Shown one piece after another: positions 19,474 to 28,061 of a stretch of DNA of 64,000 nt (position 1 is its first letter; the number at the start of each line of letters is the position of its first letter). Source of the stretch: Vibrio chagasii (GTDB lineage: Bacteria; Pseudomonadota; Gammaproteobacteria; Enterobacterales; Vibrionaceae); NCBI GenBank assembly GCA_041879415.1, contig CP090851.1, positions 1,674,001 through 1,738,000 of the forward strand. The letters are read 5' to 3'. A model generated the notes under the pieces. The model searched no databases, was not told the DNA's origin, and worked only from the letters and a program-made list of their open reading frames with translations. A program made the translations under genes and the position numbers.

Positions 19474-20125
19474 GCAGCTGTCCTCCTTGTAGGCGGATCC
19501 GGCCGTCCATGTGCAGGGCAACTTTTTCACTGTGCGTTACCAACAGTAGCGTACATTCTAATTGGCGAGCTAAAGAGGTCAGCAAGCGCATTACCGCTTC
19601 GGCGTTACGCTCGTCTAGGCTACCTGTCGGTTCGTCGGCCAATAAGATTTTTGGTTCCATATACAAGGCTCGAGCTATCGCGGCACGTTGCTGCTGACCA
19701 CCTGATGCTTCCTCCGGATAACGACCAAGCAGAGGCATAAGGTCTAAAGCAGAAAGAATCTGTCTCCATAAACCTTTATCTTCAGGTAAGCCTTTTAGTT
19801 GACGGCAAAAACGAATGTTATCTGCGATATTCAACGTTGGTAATAAGTTGAACTGCTGGAAGATATGACCAATGTTGTTTCGACGATAAGCGGTACGTTC
19901 ACGCTCGGTAGAATCGTGCATATTGAAATTTGGAAAAACGATTTCGCCAGAGTCAGCGAGATCCAAACCTGCAATCAGGTTGAGCAGAGTACTTTTTCCT
20001 GAGCCGCTTTCGCCCATTAATGCGAGTTGGTCACCTTGATTCAATGTCAGTTCAGCACCTTGCAAAACAGGGTGGAATTCCCCCCCATCAACATAGCCTT
20101 TACATAGGTCTGACAGCTTTAACAT
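19454..20125 (-). CDS. ABC transporter ATP-binding protein
   Basis: Cytoplasmic ATPase subunit of the LolD/MacB type, 223 residues. Walker A is GESGSGKST (near residue 38), the ABC signature is SGGQQQR and Walker B is ILLADEP, followed by the D-loop SLDERN and the switch histidine in LLVTH. It is the first gene of a three-gene operon with the FtsX-like permease and the AttH-like lipocalin, with overlapping start and stop codons. Confidence 0.9.
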   Translation of the reverse strand: MLKLSDLCKGYVDGGEFHPVLQGAELTLNQGDQLALMGESGSGKSTLLNLIAGLDLADSGEIVFPNFNMHDSTERERTAYRRNNIGHIFQQFNLLPTLNIADNIRFCRQLKGLPEDKGLWRQILSALDLMPLLGRYPEEASGGQQQRAAIARALYMEPKILLADEPTGSLDERNAEAVMRLLTSLARQLECTLLLVTHSEKVALHMDGRIRLQGGQLHVMARS

Positions 20126-20247
20126 TCAACAGCTCGCATTAGTTAGAATTTGGAAGGAGAATCTACACTAATTCCCTGTTAGGAGGAAGTATTTTGAAAG
20201 ATAGATCACATGCCAACGATAAAGTGATGCGATTGATGCGCCCTACT

Positions 20248-21621
20248 TCAACTTCCTATCAAGTTTTTAATCCATTTTCTTGTTTTCATGCGATACAGCG
20301 AGCCGCTCCACTTAATCACCTCTTCAGTGAGGAAAAGTAAGTACACCCACTCAGGTGGAAATTTAAAGTAGATAGCCGCGATAGCCGCTAACGGAATACC
20401 AATCACCCACTGTGCTATCAGATCTTGGTAGAGGCAGAACTTAACATCGCCACCCGCTCTCAACACACCAACAATCACCGTCATAGGAATTGAACGAATA
20501 ACAATGCCGACACTAAGGATCAGAATAAACTTCTCAGAAAGCGCTCGGGTTTCTTCTGTTAATGCACTAAACGCATTCAAAATTGGTGTTTGCACAAAGT
20601 AGAGGAAAATCGCGACCACAATACTGGTTAAAAAGCACAGGATAGTAATACCGAGCGCTTGGTAATAAACCGCTTCGTTGTTCTTGGCGCCGAGTTGGTT
20701 CCCCACCAGTACCGCAGCTGCGTTCGACATCCCTATCAATAAGCTCAACGAGATAGATTCAACAGGTGTCATCACAGAAAGCGCCGCTAAGCCTTGCACG
20801 CCGGATTGTCCCATGATGGCGTGATAAGCAAACAAGCCACCAGCCCAAGCTAAGAAGTTGAAGGTAGTAGGCAGCGACAACTTCAAGAAACGCACAACTT
20901 TATCTACCGTTGCAGCAGCTTTTATGTCACAGAGCTTGAAAGCGAGTAAGTGCTTAGAGAAATAGAGGTAACCAAACAAAGTCGCCACTTCGATAGCGCC
21001 ACTTAATACCGTGGCTATCGCAGCACCTTTGATACCGAGAGCTAGAAAACCTAGGTTACCGAAGATCAGCACCCAGTTTAAAAACACGTTGGACAGGATA
21101 CCAATACCACTGAAGAAGGTACTTAGCCCAGGTTTGTGCATCGCTCGTAAGCCCACGGCCATACTACTAACGCACGACACCGCCAACATACTAAAAGAGG
21201 TAATGACGATGTATTCAACACCTAAGCTGATCACTTCTTGAGAATCGGTTGTCACACCCATAATTTGAGCAGGGAAAGAGACAAAGAAGACAATAGTCAG
21301 AAGAGCAAACAAGGTCGAAACCAACCAGGTTAATGCGGTACTTTCCCTTACCCCTTGCCTATCGCCAGCTCCCCAATACTGAGCAGTAAGCAAAGCACCA
21401 CCAGTGGTCACACCCACCAGCATAATAGTCGTCACAAACATCGCACGGCTGGCGACACCAACCGCAGCAATATCAGCTTCTCCAAGCTGGCCTAACATCA
21501 GCACATCCACCAAGCCTCGGCTTGAAAACATGATGCTCTGCAAGGTGATTGGCAAAGCAATAGCAATCAGCCTGCGAACAAAGTCGCCGCGTGTATGATG
21601 GATTATTGAAGAGAGCAGCAT
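20248..21621 (-). CDS. MATE family efflux transporter
   Basis: Inner-membrane cation-coupled multidrug or toxin exporter. The product has about 457 residues with 12 predicted hydrophobic segments and two MatE halves. The first begins RRLIAIALPITLQSIMFSSRGLVDVLMLGQLG and the second carries ESISLSLLIGMSNAAAVLVGNQLGA, both family hallmarks. I use the ATG at 21621; an in-frame GTG two codons upstream is also possible. It is transcribed alone, and its substrate cannot be told from the sequence. Confidence 0.88.
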   Translation of the reverse strand: MLLSSIIHHTRGDFVRRLIAIALPITLQSIMFSSRGLVDVLMLGQLGEADIAAVGVASRAMFVTTIMLVGVTTGGALLTAQYWGAGDRQGVRESTALTWLVSTLFALLTIVFFVSFPAQIMGVTTDSQEVISLGVEYIVITSFSMLAVSCVSSMAVGLRAMHKPGLSTFFSGIGILSNVFLNWVLIFGNLGFLALGIKGAAIATVLSGAIEVATLFGYLYFSKHLLAFKLCDIKAAATVDKVVRFLKLSLPTTFNFLAWAGGLFAYHAIMGQSGVQGLAALSVMTPVESISLSLLIGMSNAAAVLVGNQLGAKNNEAVYYQALGITILCFLTSIVVAIFLYFVQTPILNAFSALTEETRALSEKFILILSVGIVIRSIPMTVIVGVLRAGGDVKFCLYQDLIAQWVIGIPLAAIAAIYFKFPPEWVYLLFLTEEVIKWSGSLYRMKTRKWIKNLIGS

Positions 21622-22091
21622 AGGCACACCTGAACGGAACGTGTTGATGGCAAAAGGAATATTCTTTCAGTATATCAATGTTCGAAATTCAACCATACAT
21701 AAATCATACTGAATGCATAAAATTCCGTATAACGTCTTTGACTGTCTCACTCATCCAATCTAAGCACAGTAAACGTGCTACTCCCGACTTGAAAGTCGAA
21801 TCATTTATCAAATAAACCATAAAACGTGAATATCAAACATACACCATATATAAAACGCCCAACTTAATCTGGATTACCGCTAAATTGATGGAAATCAAAG
21901 TTAGTCCCGATGTTTATTTCATTGAATTTGTTACCAATTTTCACAAATTAAATTAACCACATGATTTAAATGGCTTTATTTCGTTAAATTTTTAACCATC
22001 TAGTTATTCGATTAATATTCATTCCTTTTTGTCATTTCATAAACTGCCGTTAATTCAATAACTTCCACCCCAGTTTCAATAGGGAGTTAAA
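21622..22091. promoter_or_regulatory. Divergent control region with a perfect FNR box
   Basis: A 470-base AT-rich region between the MATE gene and the peroxidase gene, with no coding frame. It contains TTGATGGAAATCAA at 21885-21898, an exact match to the FNR/ANR consensus TTGAT-N4-ATCAA. The site is about 200 bases before the peroxidase start codon, so a class II promoter there would give a leader of about 160 bases. GGGAG just before 22092 is the ribosome-binding site of the peroxidase. Confidence 0.65.
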
Positions 22092-23519
22092 ATGAATAAT
22101 AAAAAACTAATAATGAGTTTGGCGGGTATTGGCATCTTGGCTTATTTGGGCATGGTCTATACGGTTGATAAAAACGACCAACGTCTTGCCGCTGAAAGCC
22201 TCGCGCAATTTTCATCTTTGGATAAGTCATCTTTAGACTACCAAGCGATGAAAGTACTCAGTGATAAAGGATGTGCATACTGCCACACCAACGAAAGCGA
22301 AATGCCTTTCTACTCGGAATGGCCGATTGCAAAACCACTCATGAATGCCGACATACAAACAGGTATGAAACACTTTGAAATTACTCAACTCTTCAATGGT
22401 ATTCAGAATAATGAACCAGTATCTGAAGTAGCACTTGCTCGTATTGAAAAGGTACTTTACGACGGTTCGATGCCACCTAAACTCTATCAATCGATGCATT
22501 GGTCTGCTGGCATTTCAAATGAAGAAAAGCACACTTTGTTAAAATGGATACGCCAAACAAGAGCAGACATTCACCAAGATTCTCCGGTAGATGACAGTCT
22601 AAGAGAAGGCACACTTCAGCCAATCTACACTCAGTTTGAGGTAAACGAAGACAGAGTTAAGCTAGGTAAAGCACTCTACCATGACACTCGCCTATCGGGC
22701 GACGACACGGTTTCATGTGCGACTTGCCATGGATTAGACACAGGCGGTGTCGACAACTTAGTCGGCTCTGTTGGTATTCACGGCCAAGTTGGTGGAATCA
22801 ATGCGCCAACGGTATTCAACTCGGCTTACAACAAATTGCAATTTTGGGATGGTAGAGCAAATGACTTACAAGACCAAGCTGGCGGTCCTCCATTTAACCC
22901 TATCGAAATGGGCTCTGAAGGTTGGCAGCAGATCATCGACAAGCTGAGCAGTGACCCTGAGTTAGTTGCTAAATTCAATAAGACTTATGACGGTGAGATC
23001 ACCGGTGACACCATCACGCATGCGATAGCTGAGTTTGAGAAAACCTTGGTGACACCGAACGGTCGATTCGACCAATACCTTACGGGAAATTCCGACGCGA
23101 TAGACGACCATGAAAAATACGGACTAACGCTATTTAAACAATACAGCTGCGATACGTGCCACGCTGGTGAAGCCATGGGTGGTGAAACTTTTGAAACCAT
23201 GGGCATGAAAGCGGATTACTTTGCAGATAGAGGAACAGATATCACCCCAGAAGACTTGGGAAGGTACAACGTCACTGCGATCGAATCCGACAAACATAAG
23301 TTCAAAGTACCAACGCTTAGAAACATTGAACTCACAGCACCTTACTTCCACGATGGTCATGCAGAGACGCTAGAACAAGCGATCTTTGATATGGGTAAAT
23401 ATCAAGTTGGTGTCGAAATGAGTGATGAGGAAGTCAATGCGATCAAGGCATTCCTCAAGACGCTGACTGGCGAATACAAAGGAAACAACCTTAGCCCTAA
23501 AGCTCAGCAACAAAGCTAA
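22092..23519 (+). CDS. Trihaem cytochrome c peroxidase (YhjA-like)
   Basis: Predicted periplasmic, membrane-anchored peroxidase that reduces hydrogen peroxide with electrons from quinol or cytochromes. The 475-residue protein has an N-terminal hydrophobic anchor (residues 7-25) and three CXXCH haem c sites: CAYCH at 61-65, CATCH at 209-213 and CDTCH at 353-357. The last two define the classic dihaem CcpA/MauG core; the first lies in an extra N-terminal domain. This three-haem layout is that of E. coli YhjA (Ccp), an FNR-regulated enzyme that lets the cell use peroxide as an electron acceptor without oxygen. A perfect FNR box is present in the upstream region. Cytochrome maturation genes are not nearby. 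Confidence 0.9.
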   Translation: MNNKKLIMSLAGIGILAYLGMVYTVDKNDQRLAAESLAQFSSLDKSSLDYQAMKVLSDKGCAYCHTNESEMPFYSEWPIAKPLMNADIQTGMKHFEITQLFNGIQNNEPVSEVALARIEKVLYDGSMPPKLYQSMHWSAGISNEEKHTLLKWIRQTRADIHQDSPVDDSLREGTLQPIYTQFEVNEDRVKLGKALYHDTRLSGDDTVSCATCHGLDTGGVDNLVGSVGIHGQVGGINAPTVFNSAYNKLQFWDGRANDLQDQAGGPPFNPIEMGSEGWQQIIDKLSSDPELVAKFNKTYDGEITGDTITHAIAEFEKTLVTPNGRFDQYLTGNSDAIDDHEKYGLTLFKQYSCDTCHAGEAMGGETFETMGMKADYFADRGTDITPEDLGRYNVTAIESDKHKFKVPTLRNIELTAPYFHDGHAETLEQAIFDMGKYQVGVEMSDEEVNAIKAFLKTLTGEYKGNNLSPKAQQQS

Positions 23520-23560
23520 TTGATGCCAATCGAAGTGGTTCGATATAACCGATAAACTCA

Positions 23561-23590
23561 AGCCAATAGATTCTTTCTATTGGCTTTTTC
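23561..23590 (+). terminator. Terminator after the peroxidase gene
   Basis: AGCCAATAG at 23561-23569 pairs with CTATTGGCT at 23577-23585, followed by TTTTT. Confidence 0.85.
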
Positions 23591-23673
23591 GTTAGTCAGG
23601 CTCAATTGGTTTTGTAGAGAAGTTAGCGTAGTATGAACAAAGGATGGTTTGATAAGCAATACATGGAGTAACG

Positions 23674-25098
23674 ATGAAGAAAGTACTGGTTTTAGGCGCT
23701 TCTGGATATGTTGGTTCACAGCTGCTTCCTCTGCTGCTTGAACAAGGTTATCAAGTAACCGCTGCAGCAAGGCACATCGACTACTTAAAAGCGCGAACCG
23801 AGCCTCATGAGAATTTATCACTCGAATATCTCGATCTGGCTGACCAAGCAGCAACACAAGCTTTAGTCCCTGATTTTGATCTCATCTTCTTCCTTGTCCA
23901 TGGTATGGCGGAAGGTCATGATTTCATTGATTACGAGTTAAGCCTGGCCCGTAACTTTGTGTCCGCACTTGGTCCTAAAAACCAACACGTCATCTACTTA
24001 AGTTCACTTCAACCTCAAACCGGCGATTCTGAGCACCTTCAAGCGAGAAAGAAAACCGGAGAAGTGCTGCGTAAAGGCTCGGTTCCCGTTACAGAGCTTC
24101 GAGCTGGCGTCATCATCGGCCCTGGTTCGGCGGCCTTTGAGATAATGCGAGACTTCGTTTACAACCTACCAATCATGATTGCGCCGAAATGGGTCGACTC
24201 AAAAGCTAACCCTATCGCATTGAAAAACCTCAATCACTACTTGTTAAAGCTAGCGCAAGATACTCCAAGCGATAATCAGACCTTTGAGGTTGGCGGTCCA
24301 GATATCGTCTCTTATCGTAATCAATTCGCGCATATTGCCAAAACTGCCGATCGTCCACTTAGGTTGTGGGCGACTTCCCTACTCACACCTAAGATTGCCT
24401 CTTATTGGCTTGGCGTGGTGACCTCTGTCCCTTCCAACATAGGGAGAGCATTACTCGCAGGTTTAAAGCATGATTTCATAGCTAACTCGACTACCATCCA
24501 AGAAAAATATCCGCAAAAGCTCGTGTCGTTCGAAAGCATGGTTGAACAAGCGATTCATGCTGAGGGTAACTTCGTAAAAAGTAATGTGTGGGGTTTTGAT
24601 AAAACCGCCTTTAAACGCTGGCAAGCGGGATACGGTTACTACCCGAAGAAGACAGGTGCAAGTATCACGTCTACTGCCTCACTAGAATCGCTCTGGCACG
24701 TAGCTCAACAGATTGGAAGCCCTAAACAGGGTTACTTTTTCGCGAACGCTTTATGGCGCACAAGGGAGTGGTTAGATCTTCTCTTTGGTGGCGGAGTACC
24801 CGTGCGACAAATGCCTGAAGGGCCAGAACTAAAAGTAGGCGACAAAATTGACTCATGGAAAGTGATTCGCTGTGAAGAGAACCACTTCTTATCACTGCTG
24901 TTCGGGATGAAAGGCCCGGGCTTAGGGCGACTGGAAATCACGGTTTCTGATAACGGAGACAAGCGCGAATTAAACATCACCGCTTGGTGGCATCCTAAAG
25001 GCTTTCTGGGGTTACTGTATTGGTTCGCAATGATGCCAGCTCATCTGTTTATTTTTAAAGGCATGGTAAAAGCGATAGAGAAGCAAGCGAGAGAATAG
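23674..25098 (+). CDS. NAD(P)-binding SDR protein with DUF2867 C-terminal domain
   Basis: Two-domain protein of 474 residues. The N-terminal half (to about residue 290) is an atypical short-chain dehydrogenase/NmrA-like Rossmann domain, with the nucleotide motif GASGYVG at residues 8-14 and the segment VTELRAGVIIGPGS. The C-terminal part (about 320-470) resembles DUF2867, with a WRTREWLDLLFGG region and a hydrophobic tail segment (FLGLLYWFAMMPAHLFIF). The substrate is unknown. It is a single-gene unit; a dispersed intergenic repeat lies directly after it. Confidence 0.75.
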   Translation: MKKVLVLGASGYVGSQLLPLLLEQGYQVTAAARHIDYLKARTEPHENLSLEYLDLADQAATQALVPDFDLIFFLVHGMAEGHDFIDYELSLARNFVSALGPKNQHVIYLSSLQPQTGDSEHLQARKKTGEVLRKGSVPVTELRAGVIIGPGSAAFEIMRDFVYNLPIMIAPKWVDSKANPIALKNLNHYLLKLAQDTPSDNQTFEVGGPDIVSYRNQFAHIAKTADRPLRLWATSLLTPKIASYWLGVVTSVPSNIGRALLAGLKHDFIANSTTIQEKYPQKLVSFESMVEQAIHAEGNFVKSNVWGFDKTAFKRWQAGYGYYPKKTGASITSTASLESLWHVAQQIGSPKQGYFFANALWRTREWLDLLFGGGVPVRQMPEGPELKVGDKIDSWKVIRCEENHFLSLLFGMKGPGLGRLEITVSDNGDKRELNITAWWHPKGFLGLLYWFAMMPAHLFIFKGMVKAIEKQARE

Positions 25099-25099
25099 A

Positions 25100-25237
25100 T
25101 GAGAGATGCGAGTAACGGGATGTGAAAAGATTAAAAGCAGATGTGCGGTTCGAGTGGCGACACTCGCTATGAGAAGCAAAAAAAAGAGCGGATAATTCCG
25201 CTCTTCGTATCTCTAATCTCACATCTCGTTTCTGCCA
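25100..25237. repeat. Dispersed copy of the 42-44 bp intergenic repeat
   Basis: Read on the minus strand, 25100-25165 contains CTGCTTTTAATCTTTTC, CATCCCGTTACTCG and related words that match the tandem repeat at 4178-4370. CGTATCTCTAATCTCACATC at 25206-25225 is a further degenerate piece on the other side of the terminator hairpin. The copy is single and diverged. Confidence 0.7.
25184..25205 (-). terminator. Terminator after the DUF2913-like gene
   Basis: AAGAGCGGA and TCCGCTCTT form a nine-base-pair stem around TAAT. On the minus strand it is followed by a run of T residues. It could also end transcription from the plus-strand SDR gene. Confidence 0.8.
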
Positions 25238-25897
25238 CTAAGCAACAAAGCTAATTGGGATCTCAGCCAATTGGTTGCCTTGGTTCGCTGGGTACACGAT
25301 GTATTCACCGTGGTACTTCACAGCAGACTTGTAGTCCGTCACTTTGTGAAGCATGAAACCCGCTTCCATCGCCGCTTGGATAAACTCGGCGTGGTTACCA
25401 CGAACAAACCAGTTCATCGGCTTAACCATCAACTCACCGTCGAAAGAGTCATCACACTGCTTACCACATAGCGCGAATGAGTGCTCACCATCTGTAAAGA
25501 ACTGAATTTTTCCACCCGTGGTTAACTCATCTTCACTCGATACGCTCCAACCCATCTCGTACATTTTGTCCATAAAGGCTTCAACGTCACTGTCTTTTAG
25601 TGCTTTAGGCTCTTCACCTTCTGGGAAAAACTGAGCGTAAAACGCTGAAATACGCTTAAACGTAAAAGTTAAATCAGAGTTGTTGCCCTTTGAGCGGCCC
25701 TGCTTTTGCCAGCGAACCAAATCAGGCACAACAACACGATCATACGCTTGTGCTTTGATTGCTTTAGTTACCCAGCGAACAAGGTATAGGTTGTTTGCGA
25801 TAGGTGCGTCAATCGCTTTGCCTGACTTGTGTAGCGCGTAAAGCTCACCAAGTGCGGTGTTCACAAGCTTCTGAATTTCAATATAGTATTTTGACAT
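25238..25897 (-). CDS. DUF2913-like protein of unknown function
   Basis: A 219-residue cytoplasmic protein with no signal peptide or membrane segment. The N-terminal part, with a WVTKAIKAQAYDR helix and LVRWQKQGRSKGNNSDL, resembles the DUF2913 family common in vibrios and enterobacteria; this is recognition from memory and not certain. I place the start at the ATG at 25897 (MSKYYIEIQK). Its A overlaps the TAA stop of bcr (TAATG), so translation is probably coupled to the efflux gene. No function can be given. Confidence 0.65.
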   Translation of the reverse strand: MSKYYIEIQKLVNTALGELYALHKSGKAIDAPIANNLYLVRWVTKAIKAQAYDRVVVPDLVRWQKQGRSKGNNSDLTFTFKRISAFYAQFFPEGEEPKALKDSDVEAFMDKMYEMGWSVSSEDELTTGGKIQFFTDGEHSFALCGKQCDDSFDGELMVKPMNWFVRGNHAEFIQAAMEAGFMLHKVTDYKSAVKYHGEYIVYPANQGNQLAEIPISFVA

Positions 25898-27114
25898 TAT
25901 GCCTTCTTTCCTAATGTCCAATATAGTAATGCTGACAGAATTGCACATGCTGCCATCACCATAGCCATTGGCCCTGCAGTATCACTTGGTAGCATTGCGA
26001 CAATTGCTCCTACCACAGAACCAGTACCAAATCTTAATGTGCCCGCGAGTGATGATGCCGTACCAGCCATATTCGGGTACCCACTAAGTAGCAGCGCCAT
26101 TGAGTTACTACCAATGGTAGACAGTGTGCCGATAAACAGCATCACGAATGGCACAATGCCCCACAGGCCTATATCTAATGACCAGCCGACCAACAAACCT
26201 AAACCTGCAAACAACTGAATGGTTAAACCCACTCGAAGCATCGCGTGAGAACCGACTTTCTTCACGATTCGGCCATTAATGCTCGTCATCAAGATCATTG
26301 CAACAATGTTCAAGCCAAACAGGTAACCAAATAAGTCTGGGCGAACACCGTAGATATCGATGTAAACAAACGAACCAGCGGTTAAGAATGCGAACATTCC
26401 CGAGAATGAAAATGCACCCGAAAAAATCAAGCCCATTGCCGTTGGGTTTTTACACAAACGAGCGTAGTTACGAATCGTCGTTTTGAAACGCAATGGCTGT
26501 CGGTTTTCTACCGGTAGCGTCTCAGGGATCTTCATCGATACCGCTAGAATGACGATCACCGCAAAGATAGCCAGTACCCAGAAAATTGAGCGCCAACCAA
26601 ACCACAATGCCAAGTAACCACCAATCATTGGTGCAATAAGTGGTGCGACCGTCATAACCAAGGTTACGAAAGACATGGTTCTCGCAAAATCTTCACGATC
26701 AAACATGTCACGTACAACCGCTTGGATGATTACAGCTGCCGCTGCGCCTGCAAAACCTTGTGCAGTACGAACGTAAGTCAGCGCTTCAATGCCATGGGTT
26801 GTCGCACTCACCACAGAAGCAATCGCAAACAAAAACACACCGATCAAGAGTACTGGCTTACGTCCATAGCTATCAGCTAATGGACCATGCAGCAGCTGAC
26901 CCAACGCAAAACCTGCGGTATAAGCGGTTAGCGTTATCTGTACTTCGCCCGCCGTTACACCAAGATCTTTGGCAATGGTTGGCATCGCAGGCAAGTACAT
27001 ATCGATCGCGAGCGGCGTTAATGCACCAATCGCACCGAGAATCAAAAATAGTACTAAGCCTAATTGAGGAGTTTCTGGTTGAGAGCTTGGGCTCTGTGGG
27101 GTAGATGTCTGCAT
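25897..27114 (-). CDS. bcr: Bcr/CflA family drug efflux transporter
   Basis: Major facilitator superfamily proton-drug antiporter of the inner membrane, 405 residues with 12 hydrophobic segments. The N-terminal part shows ALTPLAIDMYLPAMPTIAKDL, typical of the Bcr/CflA subfamily, and the MFS loop 2-3 motif GPLADSYGRKPVLL. GGAGAACC precedes the ATG at 27114. It lies downstream of rsuA on the same strand, the same neighbour as bcr in E. coli. The DUF2913-like gene is translationally coupled to it. Confidence 0.9.
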   Translation of the reverse strand: MQTSTPQSPSSQPETPQLGLVLFLILGAIGALTPLAIDMYLPAMPTIAKDLGVTAGEVQITLTAYTAGFALGQLLHGPLADSYGRKPVLLIGVFLFAIASVVSATTHGIEALTYVRTAQGFAGAAAAVIIQAVVRDMFDREDFARTMSFVTLVMTVAPLIAPMIGGYLALWFGWRSIFWVLAIFAVIVILAVSMKIPETLPVENRQPLRFKTTIRNYARLCKNPTAMGLIFSGAFSFSGMFAFLTAGSFVYIDIYGVRPDLFGYLFGLNIVAMILMTSINGRIVKKVGSHAMLRVGLTIQLFAGLGLLVGWSLDIGLWGIVPFVMLFIGTLSTIGSNSMALLLSGYPNMAGTASSLAGTLRFGTGSVVGAIVAMLPSDTAGPMAMVMAACAILSALLYWTLGKKA

Positions 27115-27268
27115 GGTTCTCCGAATGTTTAACTGATAAAGCTAGGACCAGCGTGAACACGCAAGTCAAAAGATTGGCTGAGACTTTCCTAGTACCAGTC
27201 AACATCATCAGCCGACGCTATCCTTGGTCGGCTTTGCAACGAGAGCGCTATAAATTAATAGCTAAGGG

Positions 27269-27964
27269 TTACTTCCAGATAGAATCAACTTCTTCTTGCG
27301 TTAGGTAACGGTACTCACCTAGCTCAAGAGATTCGTCCATCTCGATTTCACCAATACGTTCACGGTGTAGTGCTTCTACCTTGTTGCCAAGTGCTGCAAA
27401 CATGCGTTTTACTTGGTGGTATTTGCCTTCGTGAATCGTTAATAGCACTTCACGCTCTGCACGCACTTCAAGGTGCGCAGGAAGTGTTAGGCCATCTTCG
27501 CTCTTAAGCTGGATGCCCTCTTTGAATTTTTCAACGTAGTCTGGTTCTACTGGATCAACCAACCACACACGGTACATCTTTTCGCACTTGTGTTTTGGTG
27601 CGGTAATACGGTGAGACCATTTACCGTCATCAGTGATCAGTACTAGGCCTGTAGTATCAACGTCTAGACGACCTGCAAAGTGCAGCTTGTCCATTTTGAT
27701 TTCATCAAGCAATTCAAATGCGGTGCGATTTGAGCCATCTTCATGCGAACAAACAAAGCCTTCTGGCTTATACAACATAATGTAACGTGGGCCTTGAACA
27801 CGAAGTTCATTGCCTTGCCATTCCACAACACACTCTTCAGTTACTTTAACTGAACCGCTTTTTTGCATGACATCATTTACTGTCACAGTCTTTGTTTTTA
27901 ATAATTGTGTTGCTTCTTTTCGAGTAATGCCTAGTGCATCGCACAGAAATTTATCTAAACGCAT
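27269..27964 (-). CDS. rsuA: 16S rRNA pseudouridine(516) synthase RsuA
   Basis: Converts uridine 516 of 16S rRNA to pseudouridine during ribosome assembly. The 231-residue protein has an N-terminal S4 RNA-binding domain (residues 1 to about 50, MRLDKFLCDALG) and the synthase domain with the catalytic motif GRLDVDTTGL, where D101 is the nucleophile position. Length and motif match E. coli RsuA (231 residues). It is divergent from radD, as in E. coli, with about 100 bases between. Confidence 0.94.
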   Translation of the reverse strand: MRLDKFLCDALGITRKEATQLLKTKTVTVNDVMQKSGSVKVTEECVVEWQGNELRVQGPRYIMLYKPEGFVCSHEDGSNRTAFELLDEIKMDKLHFAGRLDVDTTGLVLITDDGKWSHRITAPKHKCEKMYRVWLVDPVEPDYVEKFKEGIQLKSEDGLTLPAHLEVRAEREVLLTIHEGKYHQVKRMFAALGNKVEALHRERIGEIEMDESLELGEYRYLTQEEVDSIWK

Positions 27965-28061
27965 GAATACCTCAACTAATCTAAGTCGGGTATTATAGTC
28001 ACCTTTGCTCGATTAGTTGAGCTATTTCACACTATTTGTTCTCCATTTTACAAGACGCGAT

